Under the pieces are notes generated by a model. It ran no database searches and was not told where the DNA came from. It saw only the letters and a list, made by a program, of their open reading frames with translations. From Stagonosporopsis chrysanthemi (lineage: Eukaryota; Ascomycota; Dothideomycetes; Pleosporales; Didymellaceae): a stretch of DNA of 64,000 bases. The DNA is taken from the NCBI GenBank assembly GCA_022560025.1, contig JAFISE010000003.1, positions 127,262 through 191,261 on the forward strand, given 5' to 3'. Numbering within the stretch: position 1 is the first letter of the stretch; every line of letters begins with the position of its first letter. The translations under genes and the position numbers were made by a program. This document shows positions 10,627 through 21,713 of this stretch, piece after piece.

Positions 10627-12981
10627 TCAGGATCCTGCAGCCACTACAAGCCCAGAGTCACCCTCGAGAATGGTGACTTTGGCGATATCCCCGCTGCGAA
10701 TCTCTCCTCTGATTATCTTGTCGGCAAGACCATTACCGACCTCTCTGGCAATGAGTCTGTTCAGTGGGCGTGCGCCGAATTTCGGGTCATATCCTCTATC
10801 GCAGAGCCACTGCTTGACTTCGTCAGAGCAGTCGAGCACAATTCTGCGGTCGTCCAATCGCTGCTGGAGCTCCTTCAGTCTGATATCAACGATGTCGCGC
10901 AGCGCTTCGCGGGACAAGCGACGGAAGATGATGAATTCATCAAGGCGGTTGATGAATTCCGGCGCATAGTGGGACTGTGTGACCGCCATGACCGCATCAC
11001 GGACTTCGGACGAGACTTCACTGGACTCCTTGCCGGCTGAATCAACGACGTCGTCTCCCACGATAATTTCCGCACCCAGATTAGAGGTCATTACAATTAT
11101 GGTGTTTCGGAAGTCGATCTTATGGCCTTGCGCATCGGTCAAGAAGCCTTCATCGAGTACCTGCAGGAGCAGTGTAGAGATGTCCTTGTGGGCTTTTTCG
11201 AATTCATCGAACAACAGAACGGCATATGGCTTACGTCGAACTGCTTCTGTGAGCTGGCCTGCGTCGTCGTATCCGACGTATCCCGCCGGACTACCGATCA
11301 GGCGAGAAACTGTGTGCTTCTCGCTGAATTCGCTCATGTCAAAGCGGATGACAGCTTGAGGCGTGCTAAACAGATATTCCGCCAATCGCTTGCAGACCTC
11401 AGTCTTACCGACACCAGTAGGGCCTAACATCATAAAGGACGCAATCGGTCTATTCTCTCCTGACAGACCAGCTCTTTGCATGCGGATAGCGTTGGCTACG
11501 GCTGTGAGAGCCTCGTCCTGACCTTTGACGTACTGTCGTAGTGTGTCCTCCATGTGCACGAGCTTTTCCATGTCACCAGCGTTCAGCTTGGACAAGGGAA
11601 TACCGGTAGTTCGAGAGACCACTGAGGCGATATCTTCAGCTGTAACGGAGTCGTGTAACAGTGAATCCGGCCGGCCGGCCGCAGCGACCTCGTCGTCATT
11701 CGGCAGCTTCTTCTCGAGCTCAGGAATAGTACTGTATTGGAGCTGTCCTGCCTTGGCGAAATTGCCCTCGCGGCGGGCTTGGTCAAGTTCAACCTTGGCC
11801 TTCTCGAGGTTCTCTTGGGCATTTTTGATTGCATCAAGTTCAGCACGTTCGTTCTCCCACTTCTCCGTAAGCACCTTGACATCAGCCTGCTTCTGCTTCA
11901 AGGTCTCCTCCAGCTGCTCACGTCGCTCTTTGCTGGTAATGTCTGTCTCCTTTCGCAAGGACTCGAGTTCGATCTGGATTGTCATGATCTGGCGGTCGAG
12001 CTCCTGAATTGCGTCTGGTTTACTTTCCTGCTGCAGACGAAGAGCACTCGCAGCTTCGTCCACCAGATCAATAGCCTTGTCGGGTAAGAACCGGTCGGTG
12101 ATGTATCGGTTGCTGTACGTCGCAGCGGCTACCAGAGCTGGATCTGTTATTCGTACTCCATGATGGACCTCGTAGCGCTCTTTGATTCCGCGCAAGATCG
12201 AGATGGTGTCTTGTACTGTGGGCTCTCCAACAAGAATAGGTTGAAAGCGTCGCGCCAATGCTGCATCCTTCTCGATCTGTCGATACTCGTTGAGTGTGGT
12301 CGCACCACAAAGTTGGAGCTCGCCACGGGAAAGCGCTGGCTTCAGTAGGTTGCTAGCATCGATACTACCCTCAGCTTTGCCTAGGCCGAGTAGGGTATGC
12401 AGCTCGTCGATAAACAGAATTACGCCTTTCTGCGCCTCTTCTACCTCTTTTAACACCCTCTTCAAACGCTCCTCAAAGTCGCCACGAAACTTTGCACCAG
12501 CAATGAGGGAGCCAAGGTCAAGGCTTATGACGCGCTTGTCCTTGATGGACTCAGGCACGTCACCCTTGACGATGCGCTGAGCCAGCCCTTCCATGATAGC
12601 TGTCTTGCCTGTACCGGCTTGCCCAATAACGACAGGGTTGTTTTTTGTTCGTCTCGAGAGAATTTGTATCGTCCGTTGAATTTCGGCATCGCGGCCAATG
12701 ACAGGGTCGAGTTTTCCGTTGCGTGCTCGTTCCGTGAGATCTACACCAAACTCCTCCAAGGCCGCCTTTTCGGGTCCAGGACTCATATTCATGCGATGAG
12801 TCCCACCTGGAGGATGTGGCCGACCGCTAGCATAATTTCTGGCCGCACCAGTCAATCGAACCAGGTTGGATGACTGTGTTAATCGCGTCGTTGGCAATCG
12901 ACACAGTGGCGGCGGGCGGATTGAAGGTCGAGGAACGGCAGCAATGCGCCTTGCGGCGACACGCGCTCTACTGGTCAGCAT
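10627..12981 (-). CDS. HSP78: mitochondrial ClpB-type disaggregase Hsp78
   Basis: A single exon of 784 residues. Hsp78 is the matrix AAA+ chaperone that works with mitochondrial Hsp70 to pull proteins out of aggregates after heat stress. The first 50 or so residues are rich in Arg, Ala, Ser and Pro with no acidic residue, as in a mitochondrial presequence. NBD1 has Walker A GQAGTGKT and Walker B LFIDELH; a charged coiled-coil middle domain follows (roughly residues 330-470), which marks a ClpB-type disaggregase; NBD2 has Walker A GPTGVGKT and Walker B LLFDEFEKA. The ClpB N-domain is missing, as in yeast Hsp78. I chose the ATG at 12981 because the presequence begins there; an in-frame ATG 159 bases upstream would add sequence that looks like leader. 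It shares a 434-bp divergent region with eEF1B-alpha. Confidence 0.96.
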   Translation of the reverse strand: MLTSRARVAARRIAAVPRPSIRPPPLCRLPTTRLTQSSNLVRLTGAARNYASGRPHPPGGTHRMNMSPGPEKAALEEFGVDLTERARNGKLDPVIGRDAEIQRTIQILSRRTKNNPVVIGQAGTGKTAIMEGLAQRIVKGDVPESIKDKRVISLDLGSLIAGAKFRGDFEERLKRVLKEVEEAQKGVILFIDELHTLLGLGKAEGSIDASNLLKPALSRGELQLCGATTLNEYRQIEKDAALARRFQPILVGEPTVQDTISILRGIKERYEVHHGVRITDPALVAAATYSNRYITDRFLPDKAIDLVDEAASALRLQQESKPDAIQELDRQIMTIQIELESLRKETDITSKERREQLEETLKQKQADVKVLTEKWENERAELDAIKNAQENLEKAKVELDQARREGNFAKAGQLQYSTIPELEKKLPNDDEVAAAGRPDSLLHDSVTAEDIASVVSRTTGIPLSKLNAGDMEKLVHMEDTLRQYVKGQDEALTAVANAIRMQRAGLSGENRPIASFMMLGPTGVGKTEVCKRLAEYLFSTPQAVIRFDMSEFSEKHTVSRLIGSPAGYVGYDDAGQLTEAVRRKPYAVLLFDEFEKAHKDISTLLLQVLDEGFLTDAQGHKIDFRNTIIVMTSNLGAEIIVGDDVVDSAGKESSEVSSEVRDAVMAVTQSHYAPEFINRLDEFIIFRRLSREALRDIVDIRLKELQQRLDDRRIVLDCSDEVKQWLCDRGYDPKFGARPLNRLIAREVGNGLADKIIRGEIRSGDIAKVTILEGDSGLVVAAGS

Positions 12982-13415
12982 AGTGGTGTGCTTAGTAATG
13001 AAAATACGAAAAGTCGGAGGGAGGTGGATGGGGACAGAGAGTATGATTATATTCTTGATGGCGCGCGGACACATCTTGAGCTCGAAGCTCCGGGACCATT
13101 CGACGGTCTTCCACGCTGTCGCCCGGATGCTTCTCGACAAACCCAGAGCGAGGACCTCATTCTAGCCGTTGGAAACCACTGAAGCAAGCTGAGCCCGACA
13201 TTTGCGTCGAAAGCGAGGTTCATTGAAATGCTGACTCAGGGTAGGTGCGCCCGACGCGCTCGAGGAAGGTACGAAAGCACGTGCGTTTAGCCCCACCTTG
13301 GCGACTCGCAAAATCCTTAGCGCCCAGTCTTGCACCAAAATCTCTTGCTCTCCCCTTCCTCCACGACATCAACGCGACTGCATATCTTTCCCACAGCTTT
13401 TCTTCAATCGCAATC
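12982..13415. promoter_or_regulatory. divergent promoter region, HSP78 / eEF1B-alpha
   Basis: 434 bases between two start codons on opposite strands. The eEF1B side has a strongly C/T-rich leader (about 13320-13412) with long pyrimidine stretches, common for highly expressed fungal translation genes. I looked for a regular heat-shock element (alternating GAA/TTC at 5-bp steps) on the HSP78 side; TTC and GAA units occur near 13156-13190, but not in register. Confidence 0.45.
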
Positions 13416-14379
13416 ATGGGCTTCACCGATCTCATTTCCGATGCAGGTCTCACCCTCCTGAACAACTGGGTCAAGACCCGCAGCTACATTGTTGGGTAAG
13501 TTGCTACCCCACCATACTTTCTTATGTGTTGTGTTTGTGCTGCCACCACAACCCCTCCTTTCTTTATGATGAGAATATTTGGTCCGTGTTAATGAGGCGG
13601 CTTAAGACCCCGCTATCTGAATACAAAACCATAGCGCTTGTCGCAACTCTGATCCAACCCCTCGTTACTACCGCTGTTCCTCCATTTTCCGCAGAGTCAT
13701 AGTCTGACGATCAACAGCTACACACCGTCGCAGGCCGACGTTAAGGTCTTCCAGCAGATCAAGCAGATCCCTGCCCCCGAGAAGTTCCCTTACGCCTGGA
13801 GGTGGTACAACCACATCCTCACCTTCGAGGGCGAGTTCGAGACCCTCCCCGGTGACCCAACCAAGGAGGCAACCGCCTACGGCCCCGAGTCCAGTGAGCT
13901 CACACTCAACCCCGCCAAGGCTCCCGAGAAGGAGGCTGAGGAGGACGATGATGAGGTCGATCTGTTCGGCTCTGACGACGAGGTTGATGAGGAGGCCGAG
14001 CGCATCAAGGCTGAGCGTCTTGCCGAGTACAACAAGAAGAAGGCTGGCAAGGTAAAGCCTGCTGCCAAGTCTATTGTCACCCTCGATGTTAAGCCATGGG
14101 GTAAGTCTCGATGTTTCGTTCGAGAAAGGCCAGCACTAACGGATTGCAGATGACGAGACAAACATGGACGAGCTCAAGGCCAGTGTCCTCTCCATCGAGC
14201 AGGATGGTCTTGTGTGGGGTGGCTCCAAGCTTGTCGCTGTTGGCTTCGGTATCAAGAAGCTCCAGATCAACTTGGTTATCGAGGACGACAAGGTCTCTCT
14301 TGACGAACTCCAGCAGAAGATCGAGGAGTTCGAGGACTACGTCCAGTCCACCGACGTTGTCGCCATGCAGAAGTTGTAG
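13416..14379 (+). CDS. EFB1: translation elongation factor eEF1B-alpha (EF-1-beta)
   Basis: Exons 13416-13495, 13718-14100 and 14150-14379 give 230 residues, the usual length. The protein is the guanine nucleotide exchange factor that recycles eEF1A-GDP to eEF1A-GTP. A GST-C-like N-terminal part (about 1-90) precedes an acidic linker (EEDDDEVDLFGSDDE) and the EF-1 beta acidic region, and the last 90 residues are the exchange domain with DLFGSDDE upstream and WGGSKLVAVGFGIKKLQI inside. The second intron (14101-14149) is an ordinary 49 bp with a CACTAAC branch point. The first (13496-13717) is 222 bp, more than four times the usual length here, and holds a box C/D snoRNA described separately. 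Yeast EFB1 is also a snoRNA host. Confidence 0.96.
13561..13622 (+). ncRNA. snR18: box C/D snoRNA, U18/snR18 homologue, intronic
   Basis: Lies in the long first intron of the eEF1B-alpha gene. A perfect C box ATGATGA is at 13566-13572 and a D box CTGA at 13617-13620. Between them, TTGGTCCGTGTT (13579-13590) is complementary over 12 nt to the 25S/28S rRNA segment AACACGGACCAA. An AATGA at 13591-13595 follows directly and can serve as a degenerate D' box; five nucleotides upstream of it lies the T that pairs with the A methylated by yeast snR18 (A649). In yeast, snR18 likewise sits in the EFB1 intron. The terminal stem is weak, so the ends are approximate; a second CTGA at 13649-13652 is an alternative D box giving a longer RNA. 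The rRNA sequence and the yeast gene arrangement are from memory; boxes and guide are read directly. Confidence 0.82.
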
Positions 14380-15479
14380 ACGAGAGTCTTCTTTTATGAT
14401 GTTTATGATGAGAGGGTTGGGCATGGTTATGGATTGACGTTTTTATGAGCACTGCTAGACGACAAAACAAAATCACGACTTGGCAGAGATGCCAGTCTTC
14501 TCTGTTTGCAGAGACACCCGCCAATCAACAGACTCAATGCAGAGCTGCGATGCAACTGTCACCCCACCCGCCATTTACTCATGTCAGCTGCTCCAGAACT
14601 GTTGTCACTGTGAAAGCGTTGCCCGAGTATTGTGTGCATGTTGTAGGAAAGCATGTTCCAAGTCGTGACGCATGATAAGAACACGCACTCTACGTAAGTA
14701 CTCAGTAATAGTTGAATTTGTGCAAGTTGAAAGGTGTAAGTAAGCGATGTTGGTAGGCAAAGACCGATGCTTAATAAGACTCCTGCTTCGCCACACCTCT
14801 AATCAAGGTAAAATGATGGTTCGACTAGCGCCGAACCTCTGTTCACGTTAAATATGGTTTCCCGGGGCAGCGTCCGGGACGAATAGACTGACAGCGCCCC
14901 GTTCGGGCTCTATTCGGGCGCCGTTCATGTTAGGGCGCATAAACCTTAACGTTCAGTAAACGGTTGTATAGCATCCAAGACACTAGAGCTTAACAATCTT
15001 GATTCAGGAGGAGATTGCTCATCAATTCTGGTACGATTTCTCAACCTCGCTCCTTTTGTCACTCCGCGGAACCAGCCCGCGGCCCGAGCGAGCTTGCTCA
15101 ATGCTAAAAGGCTTAATCTACGTTGTACGTCTCTAAGGCGCAATGCCGTTGCGATTGGATTCAACATCACACTTTGCTCAGAATGTTAGAGAGGATACAG
15201 TAAAGGGGATACAGCTTTTGTGTTATATTCATCAGATTCGATTGCCCATTCTTGAAACTTCTGCTATCGTCCCAAGAAGCCACCTACAGCTGACCCATCT
15301 TTGTATTGCCCTGGTACCCAAACAAAAGCGCGGACACCCGCTAGACCTGGACTCCCCTGGAGTTAAGCGGACTCCAGCGGCTGTCAAAAGTTATATCACT
15401 GGCAGTATCCTTTCGTTGCAGCTTGACTGGTGTCCATTGAAGACTGTTCGATCGAGCGCCACTCAGAACTCCGATCAAC
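14380..15479. other. intergenic, no supported gene
   Basis: 1.1 kb between eEF1B-alpha and the DHA1 transporter. The stretch at 14870-14935 is locally GC-rich with short GGGC/GCCC self-complementary pieces (for example around 14896-14920), but no clean long hairpin. A 74-codon minus-strand frame at 14946-15170 has no recognisable homology. Nothing else is seen. Confidence 0.45.
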
Positions 15480-17451
15480 ATGCCGGAGAATAACGTGAAC
15501 AAGTACATTGAGCGCGCAGAGCGAGATGCCAGCCCAGATCGCTTTGGAGCCACCGCCAGGAACGCAGAGAAAGAAGAAAGACACGAACCAATAGCGCGAA
15601 CATCAACAGTATCCAGCTCCTCGACATCGTCGTCAGAAGCATCCGACATCGAAAGGGACGCCGCTATGTCGCGTGTTCCCACACAACGCGACGGCGGTCC
15701 AGAGCTTGAGCGCCACGAGACAGCACTGAGTCGGATCTATACCCAGCGCTCACAGCACTCGGGTACTGTAGGCGCCAGCCTACGAAGCAGGACAAGCAGG
15801 AAGCCACTGCCAGCCTTTGGGGCAGGGAAATCGTATCCTCCACAACTTCCAGACCGCGAGGCCTATGTCGTGGAGTTTGATGGGCACGATGACCCCTTAC
15901 ATGCGCAGAACTGGCCCACAAAAAAGAAACTTGCCACTGCTGCTATGCTCGGTTTTACTACGCTCACAGCGGTTTTTGGTTCAAGTATCATTTCGAGCGC
16001 AACAGGAGCGATAGCGGAGATCTATGGTGTGAGCTCAGTTGTGGCAACACTGGCGACCTCGCTCTACGTTCTAGGGTTTGCAACAGGTCCCATCCTTTGG
16101 TGAGTATCTCTACTTTTGTGCAATAAATTGCTGTGCTGATGGTTCTCAGGGCGCCGTTATCGGAACTAAAGGGTCGCAGACTCCCACTTGTGATCGCCTC
16201 CTTTGGCTTTTCTATCTTTAACATTTCAGTCGCAGTCTCCAAGGATCTTCAAACTCTTCTCATTTGCCGTTTCTTCGCCGGCTTTTTTGGAGCGTGTCCA
16301 TTGACTTGTGTTGCCGCCGTTTTCTCCGACATGTTCGACAATCGCACCCGTGGCATGGCCATCACCGTCTTCAGCGCGACAGGTAAATACTTATCAACCC
16401 CAACTACTACCTGTTACTAATAACGCTTTTAGTCTTCTCCGGACCGTTGACTGCTCCATTTGTTGGAGGCTTCATTGTAATGTCTGATCTCGGTTATCGC
16501 TGGACGGCGTACATTGTGTCCTTCATGGGCTTCTTCTGTTTCGTGTGCAACCTTCTCTTCCTCTCCGAGTCATACCCACCTCAAATCTTAGTCGGGAAAG
16601 CTGCAGAACTCCGTCGCCGGACTAAGAATTGGGGCATACACGCCAAAATGGAGGAAGTAGAAATCGATTTCAGGGAGCTCCTCGAGAAGAACTTCTCGAG
16701 GCCACTCAAGATGCTGGTCACAGAACGCATCGTACTGCTCCTGAGTGTCTATATGGCTTTCATATACGGTCTCCTCTATCTGTTTTTGACAGCCTACCCG
16801 ATGGTTTTCCAGGGTATCCACGGCATGAATCTCGGGGTTGGAGGCCTTCCGTTCTTTGGCATGATCGTCGGCCAACTGCTCGCTGGCACTTTGATCTTCC
16901 TGCGCCAGCCAGGATATCAGAAGAAGCTTGCTGCCAATAAAAACGTTCCTATTCCGGAGTGGCGTCTGCCGGAGGTCATCTTAGGAGGTGCCTGCTTCTC
17001 AATTGGCTTGTTCTGGTTTGGATGGACAGGATACAACCCCAACGTACACTGGATTGGTAAGTCGTCAGAGAGAGATTGGACATCACAGTTAGCTGACAGA
17101 TCTTTAGTCCCTGCTTTATCTGGTCTGCTCACTGGCTTTGGCCTACTAGCTATCTTCCTTCAATCGCTCAACTACCTCATTGATGCGTACCTGATGTTTG
17201 CTGCGTCCGCAATCGCCGCCAACACCTTCCTGCGTAGTCTGTGTGGAGCCGCTTTTCCTCTGTTTGCCCGTCAGATGTTCGAGGGCATGGGCATCCAATG
17301 GGCATCCACTTTGCTTGGGATCATCGCCGCTCTGTTGGTGCCCGTACCGGTATGGTTCTATTTCAAGGGCGCAAATATTAGGGCGAAGAGTGCTTATGCT
17401 CCCATAATCCCCAAGTCGGCTGCCGAAGAAGATGAGTCGTCGCAGGAGTAA
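15480..17451 (+). CDS. MFS transporter, DHA1 drug:H+ antiporter type
   Basis: Exons 15480-16099, 16150-16382, 16433-17056 and 17108-17451 give 606 residues. The family (polyamine/multidrug exporters of the TPO/FLR1 kind) uses the proton gradient at the plasma membrane to export toxic compounds or polyamines. A long hydrophilic, Ser/Arg-rich cytosolic N-terminus of about 140 residues is followed by 12 predicted hydrophobic segments in two groups of six. Motif A appears as WAPLSELKGRRLP after helix 2, and a motif-C-like GPLTAPFVGGF follows in helix 5, the antiporter signature of DHA1 members. The last intron (51 bp, 17057-17107) has a length divisible by three and no stop, so retention would add 17 residues in the second half. 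The substrate cannot be told from sequence. Confidence 0.9.
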
Positions 17452-17968
17452 ATCTCGGCACGACGAAAGTTGTGAAAACAGGCACGGGGTACAGACTACC
17501 TGTTTATTGTTTTGAATAATACCATGTCTACGTCGTAGACAAGTCTTTTGATTCTGGATACTTCACTTGCTTGACATGGTCTATTGACTGTTTCCGTCTT
17601 TGGCGTGACCAAAGCAAGCCTTTATCAGAGAGGGCCATTAAGAGCTCTGGCACACCAACAGCGATACTTCGTCAGAGACTTCAGAAGTCCAGCGATACAG
17701 TGACTCTGATTGATGGAATCGGTGGGCGTGATCGATTGCGTCTGCCCCTCAATGCCAGCAATCTTCCAAAGTGCTGACCTCGATTGGCCTAAAGCGAGCT
17801 CTGACGGATGATGTCAAGGGTTACCAAAATCTTGATATATATTATGAAACGTTACTTCTTGCCAGAGGATGTTCAGAGTTCTTGACCAACTCAGTGTTGA
17901 TTCCATGTTCAAGGGATGGCAATCCCAGTAACAAAAATTCCGATCCGTAAGACACGAAGCCATAGCTT
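17452..17968. other. intergenic, no supported gene
   Basis: Contains the 3' flank of the DHA1 transporter gene. No convincing frame, RNA gene or repeat is seen. Confidence 0.45.
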
Positions 17969-18373
17969 TTAGCAGTATGTATGTAGCCCAGCTTGAGAGT
18001 TGTGCACACTACGGATCTGGTCATCTGGAATTTTCACTTCGGTGCAAATGTCACATAACAGTCGTCTGCCCTCCGAACAATACCCTTGACTAGAAATTCG
18101 TACATAGGAACAATTGAAATACGGCTCATCACGGAGAAACGTTGGGATGTATGCCCATTCAAGCTCGACATGACCGTATACCAGCGTCATTTGTGGCGCG
18201 TGCGCCAGCTCTTGGACGATCCAGTGACTAGCCCAATATTCCAACCAGGATACATACTTTGCAAGGTCACCATCTGCCGTAGTCGGTACAGCTCTTCTAA
18301 TCCAATAAGACTTGAGCTCTTTACTTGTGGCAACTCGCTCTCTTTCGGGCCGAACTTCGAACTGTCGTTTCAT
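17969..18373 (-). CDS. possible hypothetical protein or gene remnant
   Basis: A 134-codon frame whose composition is more protein-like than the intergenic background: it is rich in Trp and Tyr in ordered spacing (SYWIRRA, YVSWLEYWASHWIV, VELEWAYIPTF). The frame is open about 40 bases further upstream without another ATG. Near the C-terminus an LLCDIC..H..C pattern hints at a zinc ligand pair, but it is too sparse to name. I recognise no family. There is no matching exon upstream or downstream, so it may be part of a decayed gene or an ORF open by chance. It lies alone between the DHA1 transporter and NAA15. Confidence 0.3.
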   Translation of the reverse strand: MKRQFEVRPERERVATSKELKSYWIRRAVPTTADGDLAKYVSWLEYWASHWIVQELAHAPQMTLVYGHVELEWAYIPTFLRDEPYFNCSYVRISSQGYCSEGRRLLCDICTEVKIPDDQIRSVHNSQAGLHTYC

Positions 18374-19101
18374 AGCTTGACGAGAAAGTCGGTGTGCACT
18401 CAGTCTCGGCTCAACCTAGACCACAGCGCACTGGCACAAAGGGTACACCTCTTGCATTAATCGTAACTGCCGGGCTCGTCCAGCAGGGTCTTTCTGGTTG
18501 ATTCAGATTGCATGATCTAAAGAACACGCGGCATACTCCGTCCTGAAGACTAAACAGGATGGCTGTCAAGTTGGGTGCGATGCAGAACTTCTCGTCCTTG
18601 ATCAAGTTTAGACTGTGAAGTCAGACCACTCCAGATACATGACAGTGCCTTGTAAGGTGGAACGCTAGAAGCACCTTTCAGACCAGAGGAAGGGGAAACA
18701 AAACATAGCAAACGTCGCAAAGGTGAACTGCGTCCAAATGATGGGTGTAAGGTGAGGGTCGTAGTTTCTTTTTGCCTATATCAGGAGTCGGTGGCGGGGT
18801 GCAAGGGGCCTGCCTCTCTTCGCTCTTTCTTTTCCTCTTCTTTTCTTTTGCTGCTGACAAGCATGCCACAGACAAGGCGCACCTACCGACCGTACGTTCT
18901 TGACAAGCGCTTGCAGCCAATAGGGTTGTGATAGGAAATTGTAGTGGTGTATGTTATCTCATTCACCTATGTAGCTTCTTTAAGCTCAAGTGTTGCCGTT
19001 GCTGATGTGCTTTTCCATTTCCACCTGCGCCAACACAACATCGCTATGCAGAACAGCACCAGCGCTCGACTAACTCCAGCAAAGCTCATGCATCTATCAC
19101 T
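18374..19101. other. intergenic, no supported gene
   Basis: Upstream of the possible remnant at 17969-18373 and downstream of NAA15. A purine/pyrimidine-skewed piece lies at 18820-18860 (CTTTCTTTTCC-like). No gene was recognised. Confidence 0.45.
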
Positions 19102-21713
19102 CTACTTCTTGAACACAGTAGCGTTAACCCATCGGCTTGCAGCTTTGCTGCGGTACTCGTCCTTGACGGACTCGTCGCTCTTCCACTCGCTCAATAACTC
19201 GAGTCCCTGCTCGGCCTCTTCGAATGTGATGTCGGAAAGTTCTAGTGTCTTGATGAGGTCAGCCTCGTTCTGGCTCTTTGTGCTGTTGTCGAGGGCATTG
19301 CGCGTGGTGAAAGCAGCCTGGAGGTGCGAGGCGCTCTCAGAGTGCTTCTTGGCAAAATCGTCGTTGTAGGCTTTCAGGTCGGCATCAGCGGCTGGTGTGG
19401 TGAAAGTGTCCTTGATGACCTGGGAGACCTCAGCGGGGAGGTCAGAGGCTTTGCTGACTACGGCTTGTTAGAAATCGACGATGTCAATAATGGTTGATGA
19501 ATGTGAGTACGACTTACGAGCTTGGCGGAGACGAACACTCTGCTCATGCGCCTTCGGGTTGTCAGAGGCAAGCTCTCGGGCGGCTTGAAGGCATTTCAGG
19601 GCGAGCAGATACTTCTGGCTCCTGAGATAGACCTCGAATCCGACATTTTGCGCCTCGATGATTTGTGTGCTGAGCTGGAGCATAGGCTTCAAGAACCTCT
19701 GCGCGGCTTCAAGTGGCTCCTTGGTCTGCAAGAGTTTCTCGCCAGTGGGGTCTGTGTCCTCCTTTTTCTTGTCTTCGTCGTCTGCCTTAGCAGTTGCCTT
19801 GGCAGCAGCAGCCGCCTTCCTGTCTGCTTCTTCCTTCTCCTTCCTCTCACGCTCCTTCTTTGCCTTCTTTTCGGCCTTCTTGCGTTCTGTAGGGTCGAGC
19901 TTGCTAAGGTCTACTTCATTAGGGCTCGCAAGCTTCGGATCATCGGCAAGCTTGAGGTAGATGTTTACAGCATTGATAGCTGCTCGCGTGAAGAAGGGGT
20001 GATTGCGCAGGTGGTCTTCCCATCTAATCATGTCCATGTATGCACGGATCTGTCCTTTTCGTAGCGAAAAGCTGTGGAAGTCAAACTGGTCCTCATACCA
20101 GACATCGAAGATGTCCGCTATCGCAGTAAAGCGCTTCAGAGCTAATCCATACTTCTGTTGACGTGCGTAGGCTTCACCGTCTTCGATTAGATACCACATG
20201 CACTGCATATCATGTAGATCGCCCAGCGGTCCACCAACCGCCTCGTTTCTTGTAAACTTGCTCATGGTTGTTAATGCCTTCTCGTTTTCGTTGGCGCGCA
20301 ATTGGTACTTGGCGCATTTTGTGTTGATGTATCGGTCGCGCTCGTCAAGCTCGCGTGCGTGGTTGATCGTCTCTGCGGCCTTCTGGATGTCGCCGGCATG
20401 CTTCTGGATGCGCGCCTTCGTCTGGTGATAATCAACAGACTTGGGATCCAGCTCAATCAGACGGTCAATATACTCGTCAGCCTTCTTGAGGTCACGGCTC
20501 AGAACGTAGTTGTAGTGTTGTGCCAGGAAGTACAGCACAGACTGCTCGAAACGATCTGTCTTGTCGCCGTTTGTCTCCTCCTTGGCTGAACCGTTCGCCT
20601 TCTTCTCAGACTCGTATCCAAGGACCAGTTCTTCGATGATACCCTTCTTCTCAGCATCGGCGTACAGCGCCTTGATATTCGGGAACGTCGAAGGAACGCC
20701 TTTGTTCAGCTTCCAGCGGAGGTATGAGTCTGCGGCTGCCTTGAAAGCGTCACCAGACAAGAAGTCCAGAGGCACACGCCGGCTCGCATCGTTGCGGCTG
20801 TTCTTCTCGGCGAACGACTGGTACAATTCGGTCAGCTTCTCGATGTCTGCCTTGTTGTGGCGCTTCAAGCCGAGCGCCTTCTCAAGTCCATCGAAGTATG
20901 CACGATACTCGCCGTTCCTCTCCAGCAACTTGCGGTATGCCTGCTCGGCCTCCTCGTTGTGCTCAAGGTCCAGCAAATATTTCGCCCTAAGCTCATATAC
21001 AGATGTGCGGTCCAAGTTGCTCTTAATGACCTCGTCCAAATGCTTCAATGCGCGCTCGGTGTCCCCTGATTCGGCGATGATCGTGTTCTTGTATAGAATG
21101 GCTTCGGAGTGCTCGATGTCGGTCTTCGGCGGCGGCTGCTTTAGCGTCTCCTCGTATGTCTTCAGGATGTTCTCTGCTTCGGTCAAATTGCCTGCCAAGT
21201 GGAAGGCGACAGCCAAAGCGGTCCAATTCTGTCGCAACTGAGGACGCTCCTGCATCATCTTCCGCCTGCTCTCAACGTAGCCATCGAAATCGCGGATCTG
21301 ACATTGGAGAAGTGCAAGGTCGCGCAAGATGTTCAATGAGCCAGGCTCTATCCGTAAAGCGAATTTGTATGCTTTGATAGCCTCCTCGTAATTTTTGACA
21401 GATCGCCACAGCAAACCGTAGACGTGCCAGCAGATATGCGACTTCATGTCGTTCCTCAGAGCATCCTTGCAAAGCGCGAACGCCTCATCGCCGTGGCCCT
21501 GCGAGTTCAGAATGAGCGCCTTCATGGCTTGTGTATCGCCGTGGGTGGGGTGCTTCTTGAGGATCTGGTCGGCGGCTTTGAGGCCTGGTGGGGTCAGCTG
21601 TGCAAGCTGGCGCTGTTGTTCGCCGACGCACCCTTCTTGTATTGCTTGCCCTCATAGTTCTTGACGACTGCGCGAAAGAGCGTCTGCTCCTTGCTGGGCA
21701 ATGGCTGAGGCAT
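19102..21713 (-). CDS. NAA15: NatA N-terminal acetyltransferase auxiliary subunit NAA15
   Basis: Exons 21713-21632, 21584-19518 and 19463-19102 give 836 residues (human NAA15 is 866). NAA15 (yeast Nat1) is the ribosome-anchoring scaffold that binds the catalytic subunit NAA10 and co-translationally acetylates Ser/Ala/Thr/Gly N-termini exposed by methionine aminopeptidase. The protein is almost all helical tetratricopeptide-type repeats, including HPTHGDTQAMKALILNSQG and the WHVYGLLWRSVKNYEEAIKAYKFAL segment. A highly charged Lys/Glu/Ala-rich tract (about residues 590-650) follows, then the conserved C-terminal repeats. The first exon encodes the canonical start PLPSKEQTLFRAVVKNYE and splices in frame into GLKAADQIL, which fixes the ATG at 21713. 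Identification is very secure. Confidence 0.97.

Noticed and set aside
12982..13240. Heat-shock element in the HSP78 promoter
   Set aside because: TTC and GAA triplets are present but not at 5-bp alternating steps, so no element is called.
14870..15170. Possible transposon remnant (GC-rich self-complementary pieces and a 74-codon minus-strand frame)
   Set aside because: No terminal inverted repeats, target-site duplication or transposase motif could be found.
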